Shown here one piece after another: positions 8,477 to 17,607 of a stretch of DNA of 64,000 bases (its first letter is position 1; every line of letters begins with the position of its first letter). The translations under genes were made by a program, and so were the position numbers. The notes under the pieces are model-generated. The model saw only the letters and a list, made by a program, of their open reading frames with translations, was not told the origin of the DNA and searched no databases. Origin of the DNA: Flavihumibacter petaseus NBRC 106054 (GTDB lineage Bacteria; Bacteroidota; Bacteroidia; Chitinophagales; Chitinophagaceae); NCBI RefSeq assembly GCF_000974785.1, contig NZ_BBWV01000003.1, forward strand, positions 1 through 64,000, read 5' to 3'.

Positions 8477-8510
8477 TTAACCGTAAAACGAGACGATGTT
8501 TTACAGTTAT
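8477..8510. promoter_or_regulatory. Inverted-repeat operator TTAACCGTAAAAC
   Basis: TTAACCGTAAAAC (8477-8489), spacer GAGACGAT, then GTTTTACAGTTAT (8498-8510), pairing at 11 of 13 positions. It is in the divergent region between aspartase and the DcaP porin. The exact 13-mer recurs inverted at 24427-24439 before the peroxidase locus. Confidence 0.6.
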
Positions 8511-8563
8511 ATGGGGCTTTCATTTGGCAGAAACATGGTCAGCTAACGGTTTCAGAAGGGGTA

Positions 8564-8578
8564 GTTTAACCGTTAAAC
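8564..8578. promoter_or_regulatory. Perfect palindrome GTTTAAC-C-GTTAAAC
   Basis: A 15-base palindrome about 80 bases before the DcaP start, carrying the same AACCGT core as the operator at 8477-8510. Likely a further binding site for the same regulator. Confidence 0.5.
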
Positions 8579-8655
8579 GCCGGTAGTTGTCCCAGAGGCA
8601 AAACAAAGCGTCTAATTTTAATCAGATACAAACCATCAACCTAAAAACATTTCTT

Positions 8656-9876
8656 ATGAAGAAGACAATGCTGCTGAGGAACCTCCTCTTTTCTGCAGCC
8701 TGGTTGCTGATCACCACTGCCGCGACGGCGCAGGAAGAAGAGAAAACCAAAGTCATGGAGATCTATGGTTTTATCATGATGGATGCGGGCTACGATTTTA
8801 ACCAGATCCACCCCGACTGGTATGATGTGGTTCGTCCTACAAAATTACCCTCCTATAAGAATCAATACGGCACTGATGGCAATACCTATTTTTCAGTACG
8901 ACAGACACGCCTGGGATTCAAGAACTGGTTTAAGACCGGACTGGGCGAACTGAAGACGCAATTCGAATTTGAAATGTTCGGTACCGGTGTCGATGCGGGA
9001 CAAACCACGATCCGCCTCCGGCATGCGTATGCTGAATTGGGCAAGTTTGGTGCAGGCCAGTACTGGAGTCCCTTTATGGATATTGATGTATTTCCCAATA
9101 CGGTTGAATATTGGGGTCCCACGGGCATGGCTTTCTTCCGAAACATACAGGTGCGTTATATGCCCATCCAGGGCGATACGCGGCTGACTATTGCGCTGGA
9201 AAGGCCGGGCGCCAGTGCGGACCAGGGTGTGTATGATGATCGTCTGGCACTGGACAGCGTGCATGGACGATTCCCACTGCCGGATCTTTCTGCCGAATAT
9301 CGCCATGCTTTCAAATGGGGTTATATTGAGCTGGCAGGTATTGTTCGTAAAATGGAATGGGAAGACCAGAATCCCACCGGCTACGACCTTTCCGGAGACG
9401 GTGTGGGTTGGGGACTTAACCTGAGCACGAATATTAAGATCGGACCGAGAGTGGTGTTCCGCGGATCAGCGCTTTATGGTGAAGGTGTGCAGAACTATAT
9501 GAACGATGCGCCGGTGGACGTAGCACTGAAAAATACAGGAAACCCTTCCAAGCCTGTTGAAGGCGTTTTGCTTCCCGTAACCGGACTGGTGGGCTTTTTT
9601 GACATCAACTGGAATGAAAAATTCAGCAGTTCTTTCGGTTACTCCTCCATTGATATCGACAACTCCAATGCGCAGAATGTCGATGCTTTCAAAAAGGGTC
9701 AATACGCTATCGGCAACCTGATGTGGTACCCGGTAAAGAATGCTATGATGGGTGTTGAATTCCAGTGGGGAGACCGTGATAATTATAAAGATGGTTGGAG
9801 TACTTCCATCTCCAAGCTGCAGTTCTCCTTCAAATACAATTTCTCTCAGTCTTTCTACACCAAAAAGAATGACTGA
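8656..9876 (+). CDS. DcaP-family trimeric outer-membrane porin
   Basis: 406 residues. Sec signal peptide (MKKTMLLRNLLFS to TAQEEE), then the DcaP-like pattern: MEIYGFIMMDAGYDF, a HPDWYDVVRPTKLP segment, FSVRQTRLGF, FEFEMFGTG and a QTTIRLRHAYAE strand, closing with FSFKYNF. DcaP proteins of Acinetobacter pass dicarboxylates; substrate here is inferred. Its place opposite secreted aspartase, with the OprP-like porin 17 bases downstream, suggests uptake of acidic amino acids or release of the products. A paralogue is encoded at 20192-21415. Confidence 0.88.
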   Translation: MKKTMLLRNLLFSAAWLLITTAATAQEEEKTKVMEIYGFIMMDAGYDFNQIHPDWYDVVRPTKLPSYKNQYGTDGNTYFSVRQTRLGFKNWFKTGLGELKTQFEFEMFGTGVDAGQTTIRLRHAYAELGKFGAGQYWSPFMDIDVFPNTVEYWGPTGMAFFRNIQVRYMPIQGDTRLTIALERPGASADQGVYDDRLALDSVHGRFPLPDLSAEYRHAFKWGYIELAGIVRKMEWEDQNPTGYDLSGDGVGWGLNLSTNIKIGPRVVFRGSALYGEGVQNYMNDAPVDVALKNTGNPSKPVEGVLLPVTGLVGFFDINWNEKFSSSFGYSSIDIDNSNAQNVDAFKKGQYAIGNLMWYPVKNAMMGVEFQWGDRDNYKDGWSTSISKLQFSFKYNFSQSFYTKKND

Positions 9877-9893
9877 GGGCTGAAACCATCTGT

Positions 9894-11189
9894 ATGAACC
9901 GATCGGGCCGGTTGGCATTGCTGGTTGCAGGTACCCTCAGCGTTGCGTTGGTTAACGCGCAGGATACTACGCGGGTGATGCCGAATGGTACAGACGGACT
10001 TGTTTTTAAAGCGCGTCCTGCTGATTCCACTTTTGAGAACACACCAAAAGCACTTGCGCCAAATGAATTTGCCGGCACCTACTCCACTTTCAGGATAGGT
10101 GCCGGTTTCATTGGTGACTTCACCAGCTATTCGGAAAGCAGCACGTTCAAAAAGCAGATGGATTCGCTGAACATCGATCTGCGACCCACCTACAAAACAC
10201 GCGATTTCCGGATCCTGGCCAGCGGGCGCTTCCTTAAATCCAAAAGATATCTCGCCTGGAAATTCGCCTATATGTACGACGGCGATAAGGGCGTCTGGAT
10301 GGTACGCGAATCCGGATTGACTATCGGGGTGCCTGAACTGTTCGGGCATATTTTTGTAGGCCGCACCAAGGAAGGTTATTCGATGATCAAGGTAATGAAT
10401 GGTCATTCCGGGCTCACCAATGAGCGCCAGATGGCACTCGACCCGATTCCCATTCTTGCCGATGGCATCAAATGGTTTGGTTACCACCAAAAAACCCGCA
10501 TTTTCTGGAACCTCGGTTACTTCAATGACCTCACTTCGAAAGGACAGGGTTTCTCCACTTTTGAATGGCAGTATGTGGGCAGGGTCGGATGGATGCCTAT
10601 CAACAATCCGAAACGGAAGGAGTTCTTTCACATAGCTGCAAACCTGCGATATGCTAAACCGTTTGAAGGAAAATTCACCGTGAAAAGCCGACCGGAATCC
10701 AACCCGACGCCACAACTGATCAATACAGGTGAATTTGCCACCAACCGTTCCAGCCATACCGGCATTGAAGCTTACTATACCAATAACCGGTTTACGATCG
10801 GTACCGAGATCATGGCGCATCATTTCTATGATGAAAAACAGGAGAACTACAGGTTTAACGGGGGCGATGTGGTGCTCAGTTATTTTTTTACCCGAACCAG
10901 CAGACCTTACAATACCACCGGAAGCATCTACGGTTTTGTTCCGGTTAACAAATCTGTATTTAAAGGTGGATGGGGAGAAATCGAAGGCGTTTTGCACCTT
11001 TCCTCGTTTGATCTCAACGACCGTTCGATCCAGGGAGGGAAGTTCACCAGGATCACCCCGATGATCAACTGGTACCTCTCCAAAGCGCTGCGCTGCGAAT
11101 TCATTTATGGTTATGGCATATTGGATCGTTTCCGGATGAAAGGCCATGTGCACTTCTTTGAAACGCGCTTACAGATCACCGTGATGTAA
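9894..11189 (+). CDS. OprO/OprP-type porin
   Basis: 431 residues with a signal peptide ending VNAQ. The pattern FRIGAGFIGDFTSY, FRILASGRFLKSKRYLAWKFAYMYD, and WFGYHQKTRIFWNLGYFND fits the phosphate-selective porin O/P family of 16-strand barrels; the C-terminal residue pattern (TRLQITVM) is strand-like. It starts 17 bases after the DcaP stop and is surely co-transcribed. The actual substrate is unknown; the context favours amino or dicarboxylic acids over phosphate. Confidence 0.82.
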   Translation: MNRSGRLALLVAGTLSVALVNAQDTTRVMPNGTDGLVFKARPADSTFENTPKALAPNEFAGTYSTFRIGAGFIGDFTSYSESSTFKKQMDSLNIDLRPTYKTRDFRILASGRFLKSKRYLAWKFAYMYDGDKGVWMVRESGLTIGVPELFGHIFVGRTKEGYSMIKVMNGHSGLTNERQMALDPIPILADGIKWFGYHQKTRIFWNLGYFNDLTSKGQGFSTFEWQYVGRVGWMPINNPKRKEFFHIAANLRYAKPFEGKFTVKSRPESNPTPQLINTGEFATNRSSHTGIEAYYTNNRFTIGTEIMAHHFYDEKQENYRFNGGDVVLSYFFTRTSRPYNTTGSIYGFVPVNKSVFKGGWGEIEGVLHLSSFDLNDRSIQGGKFTRITPMINWYLSKALRCEFIYGYGILDRFRMKGHVHFFETRLQITVM

Positions 11190-11193
11190 TTTT

Positions 11194-12165
11194 TTACCCC
11201 GCTTTACTGTACCGATGCCGGTAATCCATAGGGGAGAGGCCGGTTATTTTTTTGAACACTTCCCGAAAGGCTTTGTCGTCAGTATAACCCACATCACTCA
11301 TCACCTCAAACACGGTCTTCCGGCCTTTTTCCAGTTCCTTTTTGGCGGCTTCGATCTTGACGCGCTGCAGGTATTCAACCGGAGTATTGCCCGTTGCCTT
11401 TACAAAGCGGCGGTCAAAGTTGCGACGGCTGATGGCGAGTTGTATTGCCAGTTTTTCAAAGGAGATCTTTTCTTCAATATTGTCTTCAATATACTGCTGT
11501 GCCCGGCTGATAATGTCGTCGCCATGACTCTTCTGCACATGAAAAATAGTAAAGGGGCTTTGTGTGGTGCGTTCGATATCGATCTGGAAAATCTTGGAGC
11601 AGAAGATAGCGGTCGGCCTGTCGAAGATCTTCTCCACGAGGTACAACATAAGGTTGAGAAAGGAATATCCGCCACCATTGGTATAAATGCCGTTTTCATC
11701 GGTAATGATTTTGTCTGCGGCAATTCTTACCCTGGGAAACCGCTCATGGAACTCGCTGACAACATTCCAGTGCGTGGAGCAAAGCCGGTCATCCAGCAGG
11801 CCGGTAGCGGCCAGCAGGAATGCGCCGGAACACATACTGGCAATCTCCGCACCGTCGCGGTATTGCCGGCTGATCCAGTCAATCAGGTTACTGTTTTGCC
11901 TGATCAGTTCTTCATAATCGCCAAACAGGGAAGGAATGATCAGGAGATCGGTTTTCTTAATCTGCCGGATATCGCCGGGATGTATGGCGAAATAATGCTG
12001 GTGGACAGGCAATTCCGAAACAAAACCTGCGATCTGTACTTTCAGCTTCGGTGGATTGCCGATGCGCTGCCAGTAGTCATCTGCTCTTGTAAGGATTTCA
12101 TAAGCGCCGGCAAGGCTGTTCAGGTTAATCTCGCCATCGGGCACCACCAGGGTGACATGTTTCAT
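11194..12165 (-). CDS. GlxA-family AraC-type transcriptional regulator
   Basis: 323 residues. The N-terminal 190 residues form a DJ-1/PfpI (class I amidotransferase-like) domain (VTLVVPDGEINLNSLAGAYEIL, a CSGAFLLAATGLLDD nucleophile-elbow region), followed by two AraC helix-turn-helices (ISRRNFDRRF; VGYTDDKAFREVFKKITG). GlxA-type regulators are cytosolic and often linked to amine or amino acid metabolism. It is convergent with the OprP-like porin with a 4-base gap. The start at 12165 removes a 15-residue non-conserved extension. Confidence 0.9.
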   Translation of the reverse strand: MKHVTLVVPDGEINLNSLAGAYEILTRADDYWQRIGNPPKLKVQIAGFVSELPVHQHYFAIHPGDIRQIKKTDLLIIPSLFGDYEELIRQNSNLIDWISRQYRDGAEIASMCSGAFLLAATGLLDDRLCSTHWNVVSEFHERFPRVRIAADKIITDENGIYTNGGGYSFLNLMLYLVEKIFDRPTAIFCSKIFQIDIERTTQSPFTIFHVQKSHGDDIISRAQQYIEDNIEEKISFEKLAIQLAISRRNFDRRFVKATGNTPVEYLQRVKIEAAKKELEKGRKTVFEVMSDVGYTDDKAFREVFKKITGLSPMDYRHRYSKAG

Positions 12166-12253
12166 GTCCTTATTTTTTACAAAATTAAGGATACATGGTG
12201 GCCAGATCAACCTGTTCCGGTGGCCGGTTTACACCCGGTTGCTGTATTTGCAA

Positions 12254-14551
12254 TCAGTAGGTGACTGTTACGCCACCACCCCAGCCCATATCGCTGTCGT
12301 AGTGGGTGGAGAGTGAAAAATATTTTGTGACGATATACCGCAGGCCGGTCATGTATTCCTTGTCGGTATTGACGTAGAAGTTGAAACGCAGGCGTTTGGT
12401 TACGGCAACATCTTCGCGGCCCAGCTGGAAACGCAACTTGCCCTCCGTATCCACCCGCGCATCCGCGCGGATCAGTAAGGGCAACACATACTGCACACCA
12501 AAGCAGATAACAGACCGCTCATCTTTGGTATTGGTCTGCCCGAACAGATTTTTGTCATCTTCCGCTTTGCCATGGTGTCCATATTCCCGCGACCGCCAAT
12601 CGTACCCGATATAGGGCATCAGCCACTGGTTGCGCCCGATGTACCGGCCGATATGGGTCTCGCTTTCATAACCTTTCTCTTTGTTGATGCCGAGCCGCCA
12701 TTCAGTATCAAATGACCAGCGCGTGTTGGCCAGCCGGATTTCACCGTCGCTGCCGTTGCTTTCCAGGCCGATCTGGGCAGACAGGAACAGCCTGCGGTCA
12801 TCGCGGTATACTTTCCGGATATTCTGCTGAAAACCCTGCTGGCTGTTGTGCGCGCTATAAGGCAGCATTTGTTGATCCTGTTGTTTGCCGGGGGTAACGG
12901 CAACGCCAGTCGTATCATAGCTGAAGATCCTGCCCATTCCGGCCATCATATGGTAAAGGATATGGCAATGGAAGAACCAGTCGCCGTATTGCTCCGAAGC
13001 GTGGAATTCGATGGTGTCGGTTTCCATGGGCATCACATCGAGTACAGATTTCAACGGTGCATTGTCTCCCTGCCCGTTCAGTACGCGGAAAAAGTGTCCG
13101 TGCAGGTGCATCGGGTGGCGCATCATTGAATTGTTGCGGATGATGATGCGGATGTTTTCCCCTTTTTTGATGAGGACCTTATCAGATTCAGAAACTGTTT
13201 TATTGTTGATGGTCCACACATAGCGGTTCATATTCCCTGTCAGTTCAAAAAGCATTTCCCTGACCGGGCCGTCCGGTAGTTTGGTACTGGCAGGTGCCCG
13301 CAGGAGGGAATAGTTCAACGCCGTGATCTCCTGGTTGCTGTCCACTAGCTCAGGGTACATTACCGTATTCATGTCCATCTGCTGAAGGCTCATGCTCATG
13401 CCCATATCATTCATGGTGCCGTCCATATTCATCATATCGTTCATCATCTTCATGCCTTCAAAATATTTCAGGCGGGGCAGGGCGCCGGCCGGATGCCTGC
13501 TGCCTTCACCCAGCCACAAGGACGTGCTTTTGGTACGGTCTTCAGCGGTAGCCATGAATTCATAGCTGCCGCTTGCAGGAATGGTCACGACAACATCATA
13601 GGTTTCAGATACGCCTACGATCAGGCGGTCTACTTCCACAGGTTCTACGTCCTGTCCGTCTGACGCCACCACGGTGATTTTTCCACCAGCCCAGCGCAAC
13701 CAGAAATAGGTGGAGGAGCTGCCGTTGATGACACGGAGCCGCACCTTGTCGCCTGCTTTATATAGCGGCGCTGTTTCTTCAGGTTTTCCATTTACCGTAA
13801 ACTGGTCATAGTAAACGTCGCTTACATCCATAGCCAGCATCCTTTTCCATTCGTTGTTGAATTTAACGCCCAGCTTTTTTTCGCGGCCCGCCTGCCAGTA
13901 ATCCTGGGCGGCATTTTTCCGGATTGCATACCAGTCGGTTGCGCTATGCAGTGATCGTTCGATCTGCTCCGGTTTTTCATTGGTCCAGTCGCTCAGCAAC
14001 ACGGTATGTTCATTTTTCCGTTCGCTGTTTCGCTTGTCGATAATGAATGCTCCGTACATGCCGGATTGTTCCTGCAGCATGGAGTGGGAATGGTACCAGT
14101 AAGTGCCGTTCTGCACGATCGGAAAGGAATAAACGAGGGTGCTGTGCGCTTTGATGGGTGTGGTGGTAAGATAAGGTACGCCGTCCTGTTCGTTGGGCAG
14201 GATGAGGCCATGCCAGTGGATGGAAGTCTCCATGTGCATCAGGTTGTGCACATGGAGTTCGGCAGTATCGCCTTCGGTGAAACGGAGTTCCGGGGCGGGG
14301 ATTGTACCGTTGATGGCAATGGCTTTGGCTTTTTTCCCGGTATAATTCACCACGGTATCTGTGATATACAGGTGGTAAATGATCCGGCCACCGGAAACTG
14401 TACGGAAAGGTTCACGGTGTGGCGTAGCCGACGCTGCCGGGCTATGCTGCGGCTGAGCATGCTGTGCCTGCAGCGGTCTGACAGGGAATATTGCTGTGAG
14501 CAGCAGGAGCAATGACGCCATGGGCGTTGCAAGAATGGAACTCCGTTTCAT
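12254..14551 (-). CDS. Multicopper oxidase (CopA-like) fused to CopB-like barrel
   Basis: 765 residues. Sec signal peptide to about residue 29. Cupredoxin domains with copper ligands HWHG (112-115), WYHSHS (152-157), HPMHLHGHFF (about 475) and HCHILYHMMAGM (about 527). A Met-rich segment near 370-395 resembles copper-binding loops. Periplasmic oxidation of Cu(I) is the usual role. From about residue 570 a further 195 residues resemble the outer-membrane CopB barrel (FLSAQIGLESN, DTEWRLGINKEKGYESETHIGR, YIGYDWRSREYG). CopA and CopB are normally separate genes. It is the last gene of the copper operon, 6 bases after the DUF3347 gene. Confidence 0.9.
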   Translation of the reverse strand: MKRSSILATPMASLLLLLTAIFPVRPLQAQHAQPQHSPAASATPHREPFRTVSGGRIIYHLYITDTVVNYTGKKAKAIAINGTIPAPELRFTEGDTAELHVHNLMHMETSIHWHGLILPNEQDGVPYLTTTPIKAHSTLVYSFPIVQNGTYWYHSHSMLQEQSGMYGAFIIDKRNSERKNEHTVLLSDWTNEKPEQIERSLHSATDWYAIRKNAAQDYWQAGREKKLGVKFNNEWKRMLAMDVSDVYYDQFTVNGKPEETAPLYKAGDKVRLRVINGSSSTYFWLRWAGGKITVVASDGQDVEPVEVDRLIVGVSETYDVVVTIPASGSYEFMATAEDRTKSTSLWLGEGSRHPAGALPRLKYFEGMKMMNDMMNMDGTMNDMGMSMSLQQMDMNTVMYPELVDSNQEITALNYSLLRAPASTKLPDGPVREMLFELTGNMNRYVWTINNKTVSESDKVLIKKGENIRIIIRNNSMMRHPMHLHGHFFRVLNGQGDNAPLKSVLDVMPMETDTIEFHASEQYGDWFFHCHILYHMMAGMGRIFSYDTTGVAVTPGKQQDQQMLPYSAHNSQQGFQQNIRKVYRDDRRLFLSAQIGLESNGSDGEIRLANTRWSFDTEWRLGINKEKGYESETHIGRYIGRNQWLMPYIGYDWRSREYGHHGKAEDDKNLFGQTNTKDERSVICFGVQYVLPLLIRADARVDTEGKLRFQLGREDVAVTKRLRFNFYVNTDKEYMTGLRYIVTKYFSLSTHYDSDMGWGGGVTVTY

Positions 14552-14557
14552 GTACGC

Positions 14558-15052
14558 TTATTGAATCGTCTCTTTAACTGAACCGCAGGTGAGCATGGCA
14601 CTGCCATAGTAAGGATTTTTAATTGCCTGTTCTGCACTGAGCCAGGAAGCTTTTTTCATAGGACAGTAAGCGATGTAGGCCGGAGCATCAACTTTGGACG
14701 CTTTTACCACCGGAATCAGGTTGTCTGACAGCACCTGGAATGCGGCCCGCTGTTTCGCAAGATCCTTTCCGGATGCAATAGCCTTACTGTTTTCCAGGAG
14801 TTTTTCCCTGACTGGTTTCAGGGCGGCCTGTTCACTGGCGGCGAGACTGCCGGTATTAATGTTCTGAAGCGCCCCGGTGAACGCTGTTGCAGCTTTGGCA
14901 GCAGCAGCGGGATCTCCGGCGACAAGGGCATTTTTGATACCATAGTATTGCTGCAGCAGGTTATTAACGGGTGTTTTATCCTGGCTGAAAGCCAGGAAGG
15001 GTACGGCAAGTGCCATCGTGGTCACGGCGAAGAATTGTCTGATCGTTTGCAT
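14558..15052 (-). CDS. DUF3347 secreted copper-associated protein
   Basis: 164 residues, Sec signal peptide ending AFSQ. Helical DUF3347 domain followed by the likely metal-binding tail YCPMKKASWL and, near the C-terminus, MLTCGSV. DUF3347 is frequently found with copper and efflux genes, where it is thought to bind Cu in the periplasm. It lies between the HMA chaperone and the multicopper oxidase in one operon. Confidence 0.85.
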   Translation of the reverse strand: MQTIRQFFAVTTMALAVPFLAFSQDKTPVNNLLQQYYGIKNALVAGDPAAAAKAATAFTGALQNINTGSLAASEQAALKPVREKLLENSKAIASGKDLAKQRAAFQVLSDNLIPVVKASKVDAPAYIAYCPMKKASWLSAEQAIKNPYYGSAMLTCGSVKETIQ

Positions 15053-15068
15053 GATAAATTGTTTGAGA

Positions 15069-15284
15069 TTAGTTTAATTTTTCTGCTTTGTAGCCGACGC
15101 TTTCCAGGGCGCTGACCACAGCGGTGGCTTCAGCAGCATCTTCCGCTTTTATGGTCAGTATTTTGGATGGGTCACCCGTATCTACTTTCCAGTTGTTTTC
15201 GCCAACGGTTTTATTCAGTACCGGTGTAACGGCGGCAATACAGCCTGCACATTTGATCGTCGTTTTGAATTGTATTGTTTCCAT
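15069..15284 (-). CDS. HMA-domain copper chaperone
   Basis: 71 residues, a lone heavy-metal-associated ferredoxin-like domain with the metal motif KCAGCIAAV (CxxC) in the first loop. It would pass Cu(I) to the P-type ATPase. The frame also offers a Met at 15299; the start at 15284 leaves room for the predicted promoter (-7 box at 15313-15320). This gene has its own copper promoter, 17 bases ahead of the DUF3347 gene. Confidence 0.88.
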   Translation of the reverse strand: METIQFKTTIKCAGCIAAVTPVLNKTVGENNWKVDTGDPSKILTIKAEDAAEATAVVSALESVGYKAEKLN

Positions 15285-15312
15285 ATGCTTAATTGACATT
15301 GTTTTGATGATG

Positions 15313-15375
15313 TAAAGGTACCCCGACGCCCCGGAGAGATTGTTATAGCATTTTTGCCTTCCTGTATATAATTAT
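15313..15375 (-). promoter_or_regulatory. Copper-operon promoter/operator 2 (upstream of chaperone)
   Basis: Minus strand, 5' to 3': ATAATTATATACA (15375-15363), 15 bases, TATAACAA (15347-15340), 19 bases, TACCTTTA (15320-15313) as a -7 box. The same parts at the same spacings precede the ATPase gene (17608-17670). TATAACAA sits where the -33 box should be, as expected for an activator-dependent promoter. Confidence 0.75.
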
Positions 15376-17592
15376 TCAGGGAAGGCGGCGCCATTTCAGG
15401 CGGAGGCTGTTGGTCACCACACTTACGGAGCTTAATGCCATAGCAGCACCTGCGATCATGGGATCCAGCAGGAAACCGTTGAACGGGTAGAGGACTCCGG
15501 CTGCAATGGGAATGCCGACCAGGTTGTAAATGAAGGCCCAGAAAAGGTTCTGGCGGATGGTTTGGACAGTGTGGCGGGAGAGGGTAAGGGCACGGGGAAT
15601 GGTGTTCAGGTCTGAAGTGATCAGCGTCATTTTCGCTACATCCATCGCGATGTCGGAGCCTTTGCCCATAGCGATGCTTACATCCGCCTGCGCCAGGGCC
15701 TGGGAGTCGTTGATACCGTCGCCCACCATAGCGACGATATCACCCTTGTGCTGCAGTTGCGCAACAAAGGCGGCCTTATCCGATGGCAGTACTTCCGCCC
15801 TGAATTGCCTGATCCCTGCTTCCCGCGCAACGGCTGCGGCAGTGTGCTGATTGTCGCCCGTGAGCATGTATACGCTAATGCCCTGGTCCTGCAAAGACCT
15901 GACCGCGGCAACTGAACCTGCCTTTACCTTGTCAGTGATGGCAATGATCGCTTCCAGTGATTTGTCTGCAGACAGCAACACCACTGTTTTCGCCTGTTGC
16001 TGCAGCGCCGTCAGTTGTGCCTGTTGTGCGGCACTCACAGGTACCCCCAGTTCCTGCAGCAGGGCAAGGTTGCCAACCCCCCAGGTTTTACCCGCATAAG
16101 TTGACCTGACGCCTTTGCCGGTGACACTTTCAACGGCACCCACGGTTATGGCCGGTAAGTTTTCTTTTCCGAGGTATTCCACTACAGCTGCTGCCAGGGG
16201 ATGCTCCGATTGTTGTTCAATAGCCAGGAGGATGGCTTTCGCCTGATCAGGTTCCCGGCTGGTGAGGATGAGGTCTGTTACTTCCGGTTTTCCTTCTGTA
16301 ATAGTTCCCGTTTTATCGAGAACTATGGCAGTAACCTTATGGGCCAGTTCCAGGCTTTCTGCATCCCGGATGAGGATATGATTTTCTGCACCCTTGCCGA
16401 CGCCTACCATAATCGCGGTGGGGGTGGCGAGCCCCAACGCACAGGGGCAAGCGATCACCAGTACGGTAACGGCAGTGAGCAGGGCATGGGTAAAGGCATT
16501 CTCGCCACCCCAGATCATCCAGGCGGCAAAGGTGAGCAGGGCAATGCCAATCACTACCGGTACGAAAATCCCGGCGATTTTGTCCACCAGTTTCTGGACT
16601 GGTGCTTTACTGCCCTGGGCTTCCTGTACCATTTTGATGATCTGTGCCAACACCGTGTCGCCACCAACTTTATCGGCCCGGAACCGGAAACTTCCCTTCT
16701 GGTTGATCGTGCCGGCAAATACCCGGGCACCGGTTGCTTTAAGGACTGCTACCGGCTCACCGGTGATCATACTTTCATCCACGTACGATGCGCCTTCGCT
16801 CACCATGCCGTCCACGGGAACTTTTTCGCCGGGCTTTACCAGCAGGATGTCATCCACTTTCACCTGGACGACCGGGATGTCTTCATAGGCGCCGTCCTGG
16901 TGAACGATCGTGACCGTGTCGGGCTGAAGGCCTATCAGTTTTTTCAGGGCTGCGGAGGTGCCTGCTTTCGCTTTCTCTTCCAGCAGCTTGCCCAGGGAGA
17001 TAAAGGCGATCACTACGGCAGCTGCTTCGAAATAAACATGCGGATGAATGCCTCTTGCGTGCCAGAATTCCGGATAGATAGTGTTGAAGACACTGAACAC
17101 CCAGGCCACGCCTGTGCTCAGGGCAACCAGGGTATCCATATTGGCCCGGCCATTCCGCGCCTGCTTCCAGGCATTGACAAAGAAATTGCGGCCGAAGTAA
17201 AATACTACCGGCGTCGACAATGCCATCATGATCCAGTTGGCGTAGGGAAGATCCATCCAGAACATCCCGATGATCACTACCGGAAGGGATAGTGCCCCGG
17301 CCCATACTGTGCGGCGCCTCAGGTTATGGTAATGTTGCTGTTGTGCAGTAGCGGTAATGGCTTTGCTGTTTTCCGTGTCGATCACCAGGTCGTAACCGAT
17401 GGAGCGTACCGTTTGCTGCAAGGAGGTTCTGGGAGCCTGTATCGGATCATATTCCACCCAGGCTGTCTGGCTCGCGAAATTGACCCCGGCATCTTTAACG
17501 CCTTTGGCTGATTTCAGCATGGATTCCACGCTCACTGCGCAGGCAGCACAGGTCATTTCGAGTACGGGAAAAGTTTCTTTTACAAGAGACAT
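15376..17592 (-). CDS. copA: Copper-exporting P1B-type ATPase
   Basis: 738 residues. N-terminal HMA domain with MTCAAC (13-18), eight transmembrane helices, the transport motif IACPCALGLATPTA in the sixth helix (near 380), actuator TGEP, phosphorylation site DKTGTITEG (near 425), SEHPLA in the nucleotide domain, and hinge GDGINDSQAL. This set is that of Cu(I) exporters. It is expected in the inner membrane pumping copper to the periplasm. A predicted copper promoter lies between it and the regulator gene upstream. Confidence 0.96.
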   Translation of the reverse strand: MSLVKETFPVLEMTCAACAVSVESMLKSAKGVKDAGVNFASQTAWVEYDPIQAPRTSLQQTVRSIGYDLVIDTENSKAITATAQQQHYHNLRRRTVWAGALSLPVVIIGMFWMDLPYANWIMMALSTPVVFYFGRNFFVNAWKQARNGRANMDTLVALSTGVAWVFSVFNTIYPEFWHARGIHPHVYFEAAAVVIAFISLGKLLEEKAKAGTSAALKKLIGLQPDTVTIVHQDGAYEDIPVVQVKVDDILLVKPGEKVPVDGMVSEGASYVDESMITGEPVAVLKATGARVFAGTINQKGSFRFRADKVGGDTVLAQIIKMVQEAQGSKAPVQKLVDKIAGIFVPVVIGIALLTFAAWMIWGGENAFTHALLTAVTVLVIACPCALGLATPTAIMVGVGKGAENHILIRDAESLELAHKVTAIVLDKTGTITEGKPEVTDLILTSREPDQAKAILLAIEQQSEHPLAAAVVEYLGKENLPAITVGAVESVTGKGVRSTYAGKTWGVGNLALLQELGVPVSAAQQAQLTALQQQAKTVVLLSADKSLEAIIAITDKVKAGSVAAVRSLQDQGISVYMLTGDNQHTAAAVAREAGIRQFRAEVLPSDKAAFVAQLQHKGDIVAMVGDGINDSQALAQADVSIAMGKGSDIAMDVAKMTLITSDLNTIPRALTLSRHTVQTIRQNLFWAFIYNLVGIPIAAGVLYPFNGFLLDPMIAGAAMALSSVSVVTNSLRLKWRRLP

Positions 17593-17607
17593 TTTGAAAT
17601 CTTTTTA

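Noticed and set aside
9855-11153. 432-codon open frame on the minus strand
   Set aside because: Lies wholly antisense to the OprP-like porin, has no recognisable domain, and its composition is that of a shadow frame.
11215-12264. 349-codon open frame on the plus strand
   Set aside because: Antisense to the GlxA-type regulator, which has clear domains.
16201-17292. 363-codon open frame on the plus strand
   Set aside because: Antisense to the copper ATPase; no domain seen.
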